DNA from: JAIBJN01 sp963838795
GTDB taxonomy: Bacteria > Actinomycetota > Thermoleophilia > Gaiellales > Gaiellaceae
Direction: 5' to 3'
DNA length: 64,000 bases
NCBI GenBank assembly: GCA_963838795.1
Contig: CAWISL010000018.1
Coordinates: 1-64,000, forward strand
Shown here: one piece after another, positions 6,933 through 14,460 of the stretch
Position numbering within the stretch: the first letter of the stretch is position 1
How the letters are laid out: every line of letters begins with the position of its first letter
Translations under genes and position numbers: made by a program
Notes under the pieces: model-generated
What the model was told of the DNA's origin: nothing
Databases searched by the model: none
Seen by the model: only the letters and a program-made list of their open reading frames with translations

Positions 6933-7463
6933 TCAGCCCGCGTACGAGACGAGCGAGACCACGTCGTAGCCCTCGAGCTTCTCCCGGCCGCCCAGGAACT
7001 CGAGCTCGATCACGAACGCCAGCCCGACGACGGTGCCGCCGAGCTGCTCGACGAGGTCGATCTTCGCCTTCGCGGTGCCCCCGGTGGCGAGCAGGTCGTC
7101 GTGCACGAGCACCCGGGCGCCGTCCGCGATCGCGTCCGCGTGCAGCTCGAGGGCGTCGAACCCGTACTCGAGGGCGTACTTGGCGCTGATCGTGCGCCAG
7201 GGGAGCTTGCCGGGCTTGCGCGCGGCGACGAAGCCGCAGCCGAGCCTGTACGCGAGCGCCGCGCCAAGGATGAACCCGCGGGCCTCGGCGCCGAGCACGA
7301 CGTCCGGCCGGCGGGGCTCGGCGAACTCCGCCAGGCGCTCCACCGTCTCGTGCAGCGCCTCGGCGTCGGCGAGGAGCGGCATGATGTCCTTGAAGACGAT
7401 GCCGCGCTTGGGGAAGTCCGGGATGTCCCGGATCTTGGACTCGAGGTCGACGGGGGTGCTCAT
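6933..7463 (-). CDS. apt: Adenine phosphoribosyltransferase
   Basis: Apt converts adenine and PRPP to AMP and pyrophosphate (purine salvage, cytosol). The 176 residues match the usual family length. Diagnostic parts are the N-terminal IPDFPKRGIVFKDIMPLL, the hood/active-site GAEARGFILGAALAYRL, RKPGKLPW, and the PRPP-binding VLVHDDLLATGGTAKA, in which the two acidic residues and the TGGT loop are intact. The ATG at 7463 fits the family N-terminus. An 8-bp hairpin just upstream (7469-7488) overlaps the likely ribosome site. The gene follows the ftsR-like gene by 55 nt. Confidence 0.95.
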   Translation of the reverse strand: MSTPVDLESKIRDIPDFPKRGIVFKDIMPLLADAEALHETVERLAEFAEPRRPDVVLGAEARGFILGAALAYRLGCGFVAARKPGKLPWRTISAKYALEYGFDALELHADAIADGARVLVHDDLLATGGTAKAKIDLVEQLGGTVVGLAFVIELEFLGGREKLEGYDVVSLVSYAG

Positions 7464-7468
7464 TGGCC

Positions 7469-7488
7469 AGGCTCCTGCCAAGGAGCCT
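7469..7488 (-). promoter_or_regulatory. Hairpin over the apt ribosome binding site
   Basis: AGGCTCCT and AGGAGCCT form an 8-bp perfect stem with a 4-nt loop, six bases upstream of the apt ATG. On the minus strand the second arm contains the AGGAG that would be the Shine-Dalgarno sequence. The stem could therefore limit apt translation or attenuate readthrough from ftsR. Its function is inferred from position alone. Confidence 0.5.
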
Positions 7489-7518
7489 GCGGAGGGTGTG
7501 CGAGCCGAAGGCGAGCGA

Positions 7519-8211
7519 TCACGACCGCGGCACGATACCCCGGAGAGCTCGCCAGAACAGCAGATTGGAGAGCTCCTGGGAGAGGGCCGCCAGGTTCTCG
7601 AGGTTCTCGAGCCCCGCATGGCGCTTCTCGGGGTTCGGCGAGCGGAGCTCGGGCGCGACGATCCGCTCCAGCAGGTCGGCCTCGTTGTCCGCCCAGCGCC
7701 GGAACGTGGCAAGGTTCCGAGGGGCGACGCCGTAGCGGGCGAGTCTCGCGCAGGCTCCGGCGACGTCGACGTCCCGCTCGGGGAAGTGCTTGTCGCCGTC
7801 GACCGCCCGGGGCTCCACGAGCCCGTACTCCTCGAGATCCCTGACGAAGGCCGCGTCGACACCGGCGCGGGTGCAGAGCGTGGCCAGGTCGACCTCGTCC
7901 TCGGGAACCTGCAGGCCCGCGCGGGCGCGCTCACGGCGCCGTGGCGCTCCGGCGGCGAGCTCCTGGCGAATCACCCGCAGCGGCAGGAACTCGTCCCGCT
8001 GCAGCCGGAGGATCGTCTCGAGGCGCTCGACGTCCTCGTCCGAGTAGAGCCGGTAGCCGCCCTGCGTGCGCCGTGGCGCGAGCAGCCCCTGGTCCTCGAG
8101 GTAGCGGATCTTCGAGATGGAGATGTCGGGAAACTCGTCCCGCAGGCGGTTGCACACCGCCCCGATCGTGAGCGGCCTCCCCGGCCCGATGTCGGCTGCG
8201 GCGGTTGCCAT
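7519..8211 (-). CDS. ftsR: MerR-family regulator, FtsR-like
   Basis: This 230-residue protein has an N-terminal winged-helix MerR domain (LTIGAVCNRLRDEFPDISIS, KIRYLEDQGLLAPRRTQGGY, RLYSDEDVERLETILRLQRD) at roughly residues 13-80. A longer C-terminal part contains a second helix-turn-helix-like repeat (LATLCTRAGVDAAFVRDLEE). The pairing with a GarA-type FHA gene five bases upstream matches mycobacteria, where garA is followed by ftsR, an activator of ftsZ. By that synteny and architecture it is probably an FtsR-like cell-division regulator. The symbol is by context and not proven. No effector-binding Cys typical of metal-sensing MerR proteins is evident. Confidence 0.8.
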   Translation of the reverse strand: MATAAADIGPGRPLTIGAVCNRLRDEFPDISISKIRYLEDQGLLAPRRTQGGYRLYSDEDVERLETILRLQRDEFLPLRVIRQELAAGAPRRRERARAGLQVPEDEVDLATLCTRAGVDAAFVRDLEEYGLVEPRAVDGDKHFPERDVDVAGACARLARYGVAPRNLATFRRWADNEADLLERIVAPELRSPNPEKRHAGLENLENLAALSQELSNLLFWRALRGIVPRS

Positions 8212-8216
8212 CCGTG

Positions 8217-8684
8217 CTAGCTCTCGAGGAAGGTGAGCTTGTACTTGCCGATTTGCACCTCGTCGCCGTCCTCGAGCTTCGCGCTCTCCACGCGACGGCG
8301 GTTGACGTAGGTGCCGTTGAGGCTGCCCTCGTCGTGCAGCGTGAAGCCGTCGGGGCCCCGGGTGATCACCGAGTGGCGACGGGACACGGTCACGTCGTCG
8401 AGGAAGACCTCGCACTCCGGCGCGCGGCCGAGCGAGGTGCGGTCATGCTCGAGCGCGAACGTTTCACCCGCCCTGCCACCCCCCGCGCGAACGACGAGCG
8501 CGGGGCCCTCGATGCGAAGACCGTCGAGTGAGAGGCCGTCATCCTCGGCGTCCTCCTCGGGCGTGAACGTCATCGTCGTATGCGCCCCTTGCTCCTCGTG
8601 GATGAGCAGCGCCCCGCACTTCGAGCAGTAATTGGCGGCCTCCGGGTTCTGAAAGCCGCATTCGGGGCAGTGAACGTGTGTCAC
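8217..8684 (-). CDS. garA: Zinc-ribbon/FHA protein, GarA-like
   Basis: The 155 residues start with a four-Cys zinc ribbon (CPEC at 6-9, CSKC at 20-23). A linker follows with HTTMTF around residues 35-40, then an FHA domain with conserved SLGR, SRRH and GSLNGTYVN motifs. In GarA/OdhI the Thr-Thr pair before the FHA domain is phosphorylated by PknB/PknG and bound intramolecularly, switching control of 2-oxoglutarate metabolism. The TT here occupies the equivalent place. The GTG start overlaps the stop of the RsiG-like gene by 4 nt (GTGA), so they are translationally coupled. The zinc ribbon is an extra feature compared with mycobacterial GarA. Confidence 0.85.
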   Translation of the reverse strand: MTHVHCPECGFQNPEAANYCSKCGALLIHEEQGAHTTMTFTPEEDAEDDGLSLDGLRIEGPALVVRAGGGRAGETFALEHDRTSLGRAPECEVFLDDVTVSRRHSVITRGPDGFTLHDEGSLNGTYVNRRRVESAKLEDGDEVQIGKYKLTFLES

Positions 8685-8956
8685 CGTCCTGCCGCGTCGA
8701 GCTCCTCGTCCGTCGGAGGTGGCGCCTTCGAGGCGAGGATGGCCGCGAGCCGGTCGACGTCGATCTCGTGCAGGGGGCTGTCAGCCTCCCCCACCTGCTT
8801 CTGCAGGCGCGCCTGCAGCTCGGCTCTCAGGATGTCGATCTTCCCGTGCAGAAGCCGACGCTCGTAGGAGACTTTGTGCTCCTCGACCATCAGCTCGCGG
8901 ATGAGGTCGCGCAGCTCCTGGTCGGACAGGGTTCCAAGGTCAGGGAGGGCTTCCAC
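8681..8956 (-). CDS. RsiG-like c-di-GMP-binding anti-sigma candidate
   Basis: This 91-residue coiled-coil protein starts at GTG (8956) with GGAG upstream. The core helix contains E26, S30, R33, H37 and D41, which fits the RsiG c-di-GMP motif E(X)3S(X)2R(X)3Q(X)3D with His for Gln. RsiG proteins bind c-di-GMP and sequester the sigma factor WhiG in Streptomyces. Some deep-branching actinobacteria have single-motif versions thought to dimerise. The protein has only one copy of the motif, followed by a long helix (ILRAELQARLQKQVGEAD) and a C-terminal LAAILASKA segment. It is first of three overlapping or abutting genes with garA and ftsR. No sigma factor gene is in view. Confidence 0.7.
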   Translation of the reverse strand: MEALPDLGTLSDQELRDLIRELMVEEHKVSYERRLLHGKIDILRAELQARLQKQVGEADSPLHEIDVDRLAAILASKAPPPTDEELDAAGR

Positions 8957-9047
8957 GCTGCAGCTCCAAGCGTCGGGGACGGAGGGCGACCACACAGTAA
9001 ACCAGCTGGAGGCACATCCATCAACCTCGACTTGAGGGTTCGAGCTC

Positions 9048-11564
9048 TTAGCCCTCCTCGGCGTCGTCCTCCCGCGCCACGATCTCCTCGACGAGCCCCT
9101 GGAACTCGGCCTCGAGCGAGGCCCCGGCCTCGGGCGTCTTGCCTTCGGCGTAGATGTGAACGAGCGGCTCGTCCGGGTCCGGAAGCACCTGGGCCCAGCC
9201 GCGCTCGTCGTAGACCTTGATGCCGTCTGTAACGTCGACCTCCATCCCCTTCGTCCGCTCGGTGAGGATGCGCATGACCGCGCCTTTCCGAGCCCAGGGG
9301 CAACGCACCTGGCGGTGGACGACCGCGGACTCGGGCAGGTCACCCACGATCTCGGACAGGGGCCTCTCGACCGGGGCGAGGAGCTCGAGGAGCTTGCAGA
9401 GGCTGGCCATGCCGTCGTAGGCGGGCACGAAGTCGGGGAAGACGAAGCCGCCGCCCACGGAGCCGGCGAAGATGACGCCGTCGCCGGCGGCGGCCAGCGT
9501 GAGCGCAGAGAGGGAGTGCGGCGTGCGCTCCACCTCGAGCTCCGTTCCCTCGACGAGCTCGTCCACGAGGCTCGTCACCGTGGTCGGAAAGGCGAGCCGT
9601 CCGCGTTTGCCGTCGGAGGCCAGGAGGCGGAGGAAGAGGAGCAGCTCCTGCTCGACCGGCACCTCGCGGGCCTTGTCGTCGATCAGGAAGATGCGCTCAG
9701 CGGCCGGGTCGAGCACGGCCCCGAGGTCGGCGCCGACGGCCGCTACGAGCCGCTTCGCCTGGCCGAGCGACTCCGCGAGAGTGACCGTCTCGCTGGCGTG
9801 GCGCCGCTCGCTGACGTAGGCATGCGAGGCCACCGCTTCGACGTCGAGCGCCCCGAGCACCTGTGGGAGAACGAGCGAGGCAGCGGAGAAGGCGTAGTCG
9901 ACGACGAGGCGGAACCCACGCCGTCGGATCGCACCCGCGTCGAGCGCGGCGAGCAGGTCTTGGACGTACGTCTCGGCCGTGCGGGCGGAGTAGGTGATCT
10001 CCCCCACCTCGTTCCAGGACGCCCGCCGGAACTCCTGGCGCGAGAAGTGCTTGTCGAGCTCCTTGACGAGGGCGGGCGTCGCGGGTGTGCCGGGCGGTTC
10101 GAAGATCCGGATCTGCACGACCTCCGGGTCGTTCGGGCTCGGCTGGACGTGGATGCCGGCGTCGAAGCCCTCGGTCTTCAGGAAGTGCCGGTTGACGGCG
10201 GACGGCATCACCTGCAGGTCGGTGGCATGGACGCCCGCGGAGTTGACTCCGGCGATCAGCGCGCGGCGGATCAGCCTGCAGGAAGCCGACGCGGCCCGGC
10301 TAGTCACGACCCGGTCGCCGCGGTCGAGAGCGGTGCCGAGCGCGAGCCCCAGGCGGAGGGCGGTCTCGGGCGTGAGGTCGACGTTGATCCGCCCCACGAT
10401 TCCGTCCATGCCGATCAGCCGCGAGGACAGGCGCGACTCCCAGATCAGGTTCCGGTCGACGAGCGACCCGGACTCCACCTCCTTGAAGGGATAGATCCGA
10501 ACCCCCGGCATGACGACGCTCTCCTCGCCGATCGTGCAGTTGTCCCCGACCGCGACCCCTTCGTGGAGCCGCGCGTGCGGGCGGATGTCGCAGGCGCGGC
10601 CGACGATCGCCCCCTCGATCACCGCGCTCCGGCCGATCGACGTCGAGGCGTCGACGACCGAGCGAGCTGTGCGGGCGTGGTCGCCCAGCGTCACGCTCGG
10701 CATGAGCACGGAGTACGGCCCCACCGAGGCGCGCGGGGCGATCCGGCAGTAGTTGCCCACGAACGCCGGGGCCTCCACCGCCTCGAGATCGTCGAGGTCG
10801 ACCCCCTCCCCCACCCAGAGGTTCCCGCGGAGGCGGATGCCGGGGATGCTCAGGCGGACGCGCTCGTCGAGCGCGTCGAAGTTGGCCTGGCGGTACTGGT
10901 CGAGGTTGCCGATGTCCTGCCAGTAGCCCTCGCAGATGAAGCCGTACAGCGGCTTCCCCATCTCCAGCAGGAGCGGGAAGAGCTCCTTCGAGAAGTCGTG
11001 CGGCGTGTCGGTAGGGACGTGGCGCAGGACCTCCGGCTCGAGCACGTAGATGCCCGTGTTGATCGTGTCCGTGAAGACCTGGCCCCAGGACGGCTTCTCG
11101 AGGAAGCGCTCGATGCGGCCCGCCTCGTCGGTGACGACGATGCCGAACTCGAGGGGGTTGGGGACGCTCTTCAGGCCGATCGTGACGAGCGCCCCCTTCT
11201 CCCGGTGGAAGCGGACGAGGGCGCCGAGGTCGATGTCGCAGAGCGCGTCGCCGGAGATGACGAGGAACGTCTCGTCGAGCGCCTCCTCGGCGAGCTTCAC
11301 CGACCCGGCCGTGCCGGCGGGCGACTCCTCCACCGAGTAGCGGATCGAGACGCCGTAGGCCTCGCCGTCGCCGAAGTAGCCGCGGATCGCCTGAGGCATG
11401 AACGCGAGGGTGACGATCACGTCGTCGAGGCCGTGCTCGCGGAGCAGGTCGAGGATGTGCTCCATGCACGGCTTGCCGACGATCGGCACCATCGGCTTCG
11501 GCTGGTTCGAGGTCAGCGGGCGCAGGCGGGTTCCCTCGCCCCCCGCCATGACGACGGCCTTCAC
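9048..11564 (-). CDS. Sugar-phosphate nucleotidyltransferase fused to a phosphomannomutase-like domain
   Basis: The 838 residues start at GTG (11564), overlapping the preceding stop by 4 nt (GTGA). Residues 1-235 are a nucleotidyltransferase with GGEGTRLRPLT (9-18), KPMVPIVGKP and SGDALCDIDL. Residues 240-360 are a left-handed beta-helix. From about 380 to the end is a phosphohexomutase fold. In that part the usual TASHNP phosphoserine loop reads HVQPSPNDP (about 472-480) and the metal loop DGDADR reads DPAAER (about 619-624), so mutase activity is doubtful. The first domain probably makes GDP-mannose or another NDP-sugar. The degenerate domain may be regulatory. Such fusions are known in actinobacteria and are often annotated as bifunctional. 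Confidence 0.85.
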   Translation of the reverse strand: MKAVVMAGGEGTRLRPLTSNQPKPMVPIVGKPCMEHILDLLREHGLDDVIVTLAFMPQAIRGYFGDGEAYGVSIRYSVEESPAGTAGSVKLAEEALDETFLVISGDALCDIDLGALVRFHREKGALVTIGLKSVPNPLEFGIVVTDEAGRIERFLEKPSWGQVFTDTINTGIYVLEPEVLRHVPTDTPHDFSKELFPLLLEMGKPLYGFICEGYWQDIGNLDQYRQANFDALDERVRLSIPGIRLRGNLWVGEGVDLDDLEAVEAPAFVGNYCRIAPRASVGPYSVLMPSVTLGDHARTARSVVDASTSIGRSAVIEGAIVGRACDIRPHARLHEGVAVGDNCTIGEESVVMPGVRIYPFKEVESGSLVDRNLIWESRLSSRLIGMDGIVGRINVDLTPETALRLGLALGTALDRGDRVVTSRAASASCRLIRRALIAGVNSAGVHATDLQVMPSAVNRHFLKTEGFDAGIHVQPSPNDPEVVQIRIFEPPGTPATPALVKELDKHFSRQEFRRASWNEVGEITYSARTAETYVQDLLAALDAGAIRRRGFRLVVDYAFSAASLVLPQVLGALDVEAVASHAYVSERRHASETVTLAESLGQAKRLVAAVGADLGAVLDPAAERIFLIDDKAREVPVEQELLLFLRLLASDGKRGRLAFPTTVTSLVDELVEGTELEVERTPHSLSALTLAAAGDGVIFAGSVGGGFVFPDFVPAYDGMASLCKLLELLAPVERPLSEIVGDLPESAVVHRQVRCPWARKGAVMRILTERTKGMEVDVTDGIKVYDERGWAQVLPDPDEPLVHIYAEGKTPEAGASLEAEFQGLVEEIVAREDDAEEG

Positions 11565-12112
11565 CGCTCGCGCGTCCTCAGCGCGCCGGCGACGTAGAAG
11601 ACCGCGGCCAGGACGGCCAGCCCGACGCCCGCCCAGAAGAGCACGAGCGGCCAGGCGGTTCCCTCGTCGGACGCGATCACGCCGGTGATCGCCGCGTAGA
11701 GCACCCAGGTGGAGGCTTTCCCGAGGGTGGAGACGGAAAACTCGTAGCCGCGGTCTCGGACGACGCCGTAGCCGCCGATCAGGAGCGCGTCCCGGCCGAG
11801 CACGATGACGAGCGCGAGCCATGGCAAGCGGCCGTCCAGGCAGAGCAGGAGGACTGCGGCATCGATCATGAGCCGGTCGGCGAGCGGGTCGGCGAAGCGC
11901 CCGAACTCGGACTCGACGTGCCAGCGCCGCGCGAGGAAGCCGTCCACCTGATCAGTGAAGGCCGCCGCGGCGAAGAGCCCGGCGAGGAACCAGCTGCCCT
12001 GGCCGTCGGCGCGGTAGAGAAGCACCACGAAGACCGGAATGGCGACGAGGCGCAGGACCGTGAGCGCGTTCGGCAGCTGTGCGAGCGGTGCGGAAACCAC
12101 GCGGGTCGCCAT
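11561..12112 (-). CDS. CDP-alcohol phosphatidyltransferase
   Basis: The protein is 183 residues from the ATG at 12112. The family signature D(x)2DG(x)2AR(x)8G(x)3D(x)3D is complete (DQVDGFLARRWHVESEFG, then RFADPLADR). Four to five transmembrane helices surround it, as in PgsA-type integral membrane enzymes that transfer a phosphatidyl group from CDP-diacylglycerol to an alcohol. The substrate (glycerol-3-phosphate, inositol phosphate or another) cannot be read from the sequence. The gene is coupled by GTGA overlap to the nucleotidyltransferase fusion. It diverges from the hutF-like gene across only 28 bp. Confidence 0.88.
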   Translation of the reverse strand: MATRVVSAPLAQLPNALTVLRLVAIPVFVVLLYRADGQGSWFLAGLFAAAAFTDQVDGFLARRWHVESEFGRFADPLADRLMIDAAVLLLCLDGRLPWLALVIVLGRDALLIGGYGVVRDRGYEFSVSTLGKASTWVLYAAITGVIASDEGTAWPLVLFWAGVGLAVLAAVFYVAGALRTRER

Positions 12113-12140
12113 TCTCGGACCGAATGGTAACGTCGCCGCG

Positions 12141-13148
12141 ATGTCCAGCCTCCTGCGACTCCCAGGCTTCGTCAACGCGCACAGCCATGCCTTCCAGCGG
12201 GCTCTGCGCGGGAAGGTCGAGGGCGGGGACTTCTGGGCCTGGCGCGAGTCGATGCTGGACCTGGCCGGGGGTCTGACCCCGGGACGTGTCCGCGAGGGCT
12301 ATGTCGAGACCTACCGGGAGATGCGGGCGGCGGGCTACACCGCCGTCGGCGAGTTCCACTACGTCGGCTTCGCCGAGGCGGAGTCGGCGGTCGCGGCGGC
12401 TCGAGAGGCCGGCGTCGAACTCGTCCTTCTCCTGGCCGCCTATGGCCGCGGCGGCCTCGACCGCTTCCGGCAGGCATCGGTGGCCGACTACCTGCGCCAG
12501 GTGGAGGCCCTCGCCGCCCAGGGAGCCCGGGTGGGGCTCGCCCCCCACTCCGCCCGTGCGTGCCCGCGCGAGTGGTTGGAGGAAATCGGCGCCTATGCCG
12601 AGCGCGAGGGGCTCGTCCTGCACGTCCACGCCGACGAGCAACCGCGCGAGATCGAGGAGTGCCTCGCCGAGCACGGCCTGCGGCCGCTCGAGCTCCTTGC
12701 CGAGACCGGCTGCCTCGGTCCGCGGACGACGGTCGTCCACGGCACGCACGCCGACGAGCACGAGCTCGACCTTCTGGCCGAGCACGGTGCCGGCGTCTGC
12801 ATCTGCCCCACCACCGAGGCGAACCTCGGCGACGGCTTCCCGCCGCTCGCGGGCCTGCTGGAGCGCGGGATCCCGCTCTGCATCGGCTCCGACTCGAACG
12901 TCCGCATCGACCCGCTCGAGGAGCTGCGCGAGCTCGAAGGAACCGCGCGCCGGCTGACGCTGCGCCGCAACGTGGTCCCCGTGGAGGAGCTCCTGGCGAT
13001 CGGCGGCTCGGCGGGGGCGAGCGCGCTCGGGATCGACCTCTGGCCTGGCATCGAGGTCGACCTCGGGCACCGGTCGCTCGCGGGAGTCGAGCTGGAGGAC
13101 GTGCCGGCCGCGCTCGTGCACGGCGCCGGCGCCGACGTGTTCTGCTAG
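12141..13148 (+). CDS. Compact HutF-like amidohydrolase (formimidoylglutamate deiminase?)
   Basis: The protein is 335 residues from the ATG at 12141, with TAACGT 7 nt upstream (leaderless-type promoter). It begins directly at LPGFVNAHSHAFQRALRG, so the N-terminal beta-sandwich of typical 440-460-residue HutF enzymes is absent. Amidohydrolase metal and catalytic motifs are present: HSH (14-16), GEFHYVGF, HVHADEQPREIEECL, VVHGTHADEHELDLL and IGSDSNVRIDPLEELR. HutF removes ammonia from N-formimidoyl-glutamate in histidine degradation, but no other hut genes are nearby. A related deaminase (guanine, cytosine or S-adenosylhomocysteine type) is possible. The stop overlaps the convergent proC stop in CTAG. 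Confidence 0.75.
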   Translation: MSSLLRLPGFVNAHSHAFQRALRGKVEGGDFWAWRESMLDLAGGLTPGRVREGYVETYREMRAAGYTAVGEFHYVGFAEAESAVAAAREAGVELVLLLAAYGRGGLDRFRQASVADYLRQVEALAAQGARVGLAPHSARACPREWLEEIGAYAEREGLVLHVHADEQPREIEECLAEHGLRPLELLAETGCLGPRTTVVHGTHADEHELDLLAEHGAGVCICPTTEANLGDGFPPLAGLLERGIPLCIGSDSNVRIDPLEELRELEGTARRLTLRRNVVPVEELLAIGGSAGASALGIDLWPGIEVDLGHRSLAGVELEDVPAALVHGAGADVFC

Positions 13149-13963
13149 CCCTTCGCCAGCTCTCTCGAGCGCACCATCGCCGCCTGGATGGCGTTGAGGA
13201 ACGCCGCGCGGACGCCTGCCTGCTCGAGCTCGCGGATGGCGGCGATCGTCGTCCCGCCCGGCGAGGTGACCGCCTCGCGCAGCTCCACGGGGTGCATCTT
13301 TTCGTCGCGGAGCATCTTGGCCGTGCCGAGCATCGTCTGGACGACGAGGTCGGTCGAGACCTCGCGCGAGAGCCCCAGCAGGATCCCCGCCTCGATCATT
13401 GACTCGGCGAGGAGCGCGAAGTAGGCGGGCCCCGAGCCGGACACCGCGGTGACCGCGTCCATGTAGGGCTCGTCCACCCGGACGGTCCGCCCGACGCTGG
13501 ACAGGACGTCCTCCGCGCGGCGCAAGTGCTCCTCGTCAGCGTGGACGCCGGCCGCGATTCCGGCCATGCCCTCGTGCACCGTCATGGGCGTGTTGGGCAT
13601 CGCCCGGACGACCGGGACGCCGTCGCTGAGATGCTCCTCGATCAGGGTGGTCGGGATCGCCGCCGCAATCGAGAGCACGGTCTGCTCCGAGGTGACAGCC
13701 TCGGAGATCTCTCCCAGCAATCCCTCGATGTCCTGCGGCTTCACCCCGATGACGACGATGCCGGCGCCCTGCACCGCTTCCGCGTTGTCGAGCATCGTCC
13801 TGATCCCGTGGCGCTCGGCGAGCTCCTGGAGGCGATCCTGATGCCGGGCGGTTGCGACGATCTCGCCCGCCTCGCGCCAGCCGGAGGAGATCACTCCCGA
13901 GATCAGTGCCTCGCCGGCCTTGCCGGCGCCGAGCACCGCGAGCGTCCGTCCTTCGTCTGCCAT
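13145..13963 (-). CDS. proC: Pyrroline-5-carboxylate reductase
   Basis: ProC carries out the last step of proline synthesis, NADPH-dependent reduction of 1-pyrroline-5-carboxylate. The 272 residues match the family size. The Rossmann start LAVLGAGKAGEALISGV binds the nucleotide. Further family motifs are VIGVKPQDI, RAMPNTPM, TAVSGSGPAYFALL and the C-terminal TSPGGTTIAAIRELEQAGVR. A TAGGGT motif sits 6 nt before the ATG, consistent with a leaderless mRNA. It converges with the hutF-like gene and the two stops share CTAG. Confidence 0.97.
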   Translation of the reverse strand: MADEGRTLAVLGAGKAGEALISGVISSGWREAGEIVATARHQDRLQELAERHGIRTMLDNAEAVQGAGIVVIGVKPQDIEGLLGEISEAVTSEQTVLSIAAAIPTTLIEEHLSDGVPVVRAMPNTPMTVHEGMAGIAAGVHADEEHLRRAEDVLSSVGRTVRVDEPYMDAVTAVSGSGPAYFALLAESMIEAGILLGLSREVSTDLVVQTMLGTAKMLRDEKMHPVELREAVTSPGGTTIAAIRELEQAGVRAAFLNAIQAAMVRSRELAKG

Positions 13964-13988
13964 GCGCGAACCCTACCGCGGCAGAGAG

Positions 13989-14402
13989 CTACATCCTGGC
14001 TTCGACGCTCCTCAGCCGGTCGATCGACTGGTCGTAGCGGTAGCGGTCGTAGCCCTGGCCGCCCTTGACGTGATCGTGCTTGCCGTCGCGGGCCCAAAGC
14101 CAGTCGTCGCCCGGCCCGCCCTCGAGGACGTCCTTCCCGCTGTCGCCCTGGAGGCGGTCCGCTCCGCCCCCGCCGCGGATGATGTCGTTCCCGGAGTTTC
14201 CGCCGATCGTGTCGCTTCCGCCGAGGCCGCAGATGACGTCGTTGCCCGATGTTCCCTGCAGGAGGTCCGGGCCCGACGTGCCCACGACCGTGCACGGCTT
14301 GTTCAGGTTCGGGTTGTGCCCGGAGGCCAGGTACGGCTGCACGGCGAGCGCGACGGCACAGCCGAAGAAGGCGAGGCCGAGAACCAGGACGCGGACGCGC
14401 AT
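13989..14402 (-). CDS. Small secreted RTX-type calcium-binding protein
   Basis: The 137-residue protein has an N-terminal signal peptide (VLVLGLAFFGCAVALAV). After a Pro/Asn-rich segment, four to five RTX-type glycine/aspartate nonapeptides follow (GTSGNDVICGLGGSDTIGG, GNSGNDIIRGGGGADRL, GDSGKDVLEGGPGDDWL). These form Ca2+-binding beta-rolls in secreted proteins. There is no attached enzymatic domain, which is unusual for RTX proteins. The large M36 protease at 27.7-30.9 kb carries similar repeats at its C-terminus. The role may be an extracellular scaffold. Confidence 0.85.
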   Translation of the reverse strand: MRVRVLVLGLAFFGCAVALAVQPYLASGHNPNLNKPCTVVGTSGPDLLQGTSGNDVICGLGGSDTIGGNSGNDIIRGGGGADRLQGDSGKDVLEGGPGDDWLWARDGKHDHVKGGQGYDRYRYDQSIDRLRSVEARM

Positions 14403-14460
14403 GGGCTTCCGGTATCGACCGTCGCGCCGATCGTCACGATCCCTCGCACGGGGAGCGACT

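Noticed and set aside
9156..11597. Long plus-strand open frame opposite the nucleotidyltransferase fusion
   Set aside because: It mirrors a confidently assigned gene, is rich in Arg/Glu/Asp/Val low-complexity sequence and carries no recognisable domain; a GC-bias shadow.
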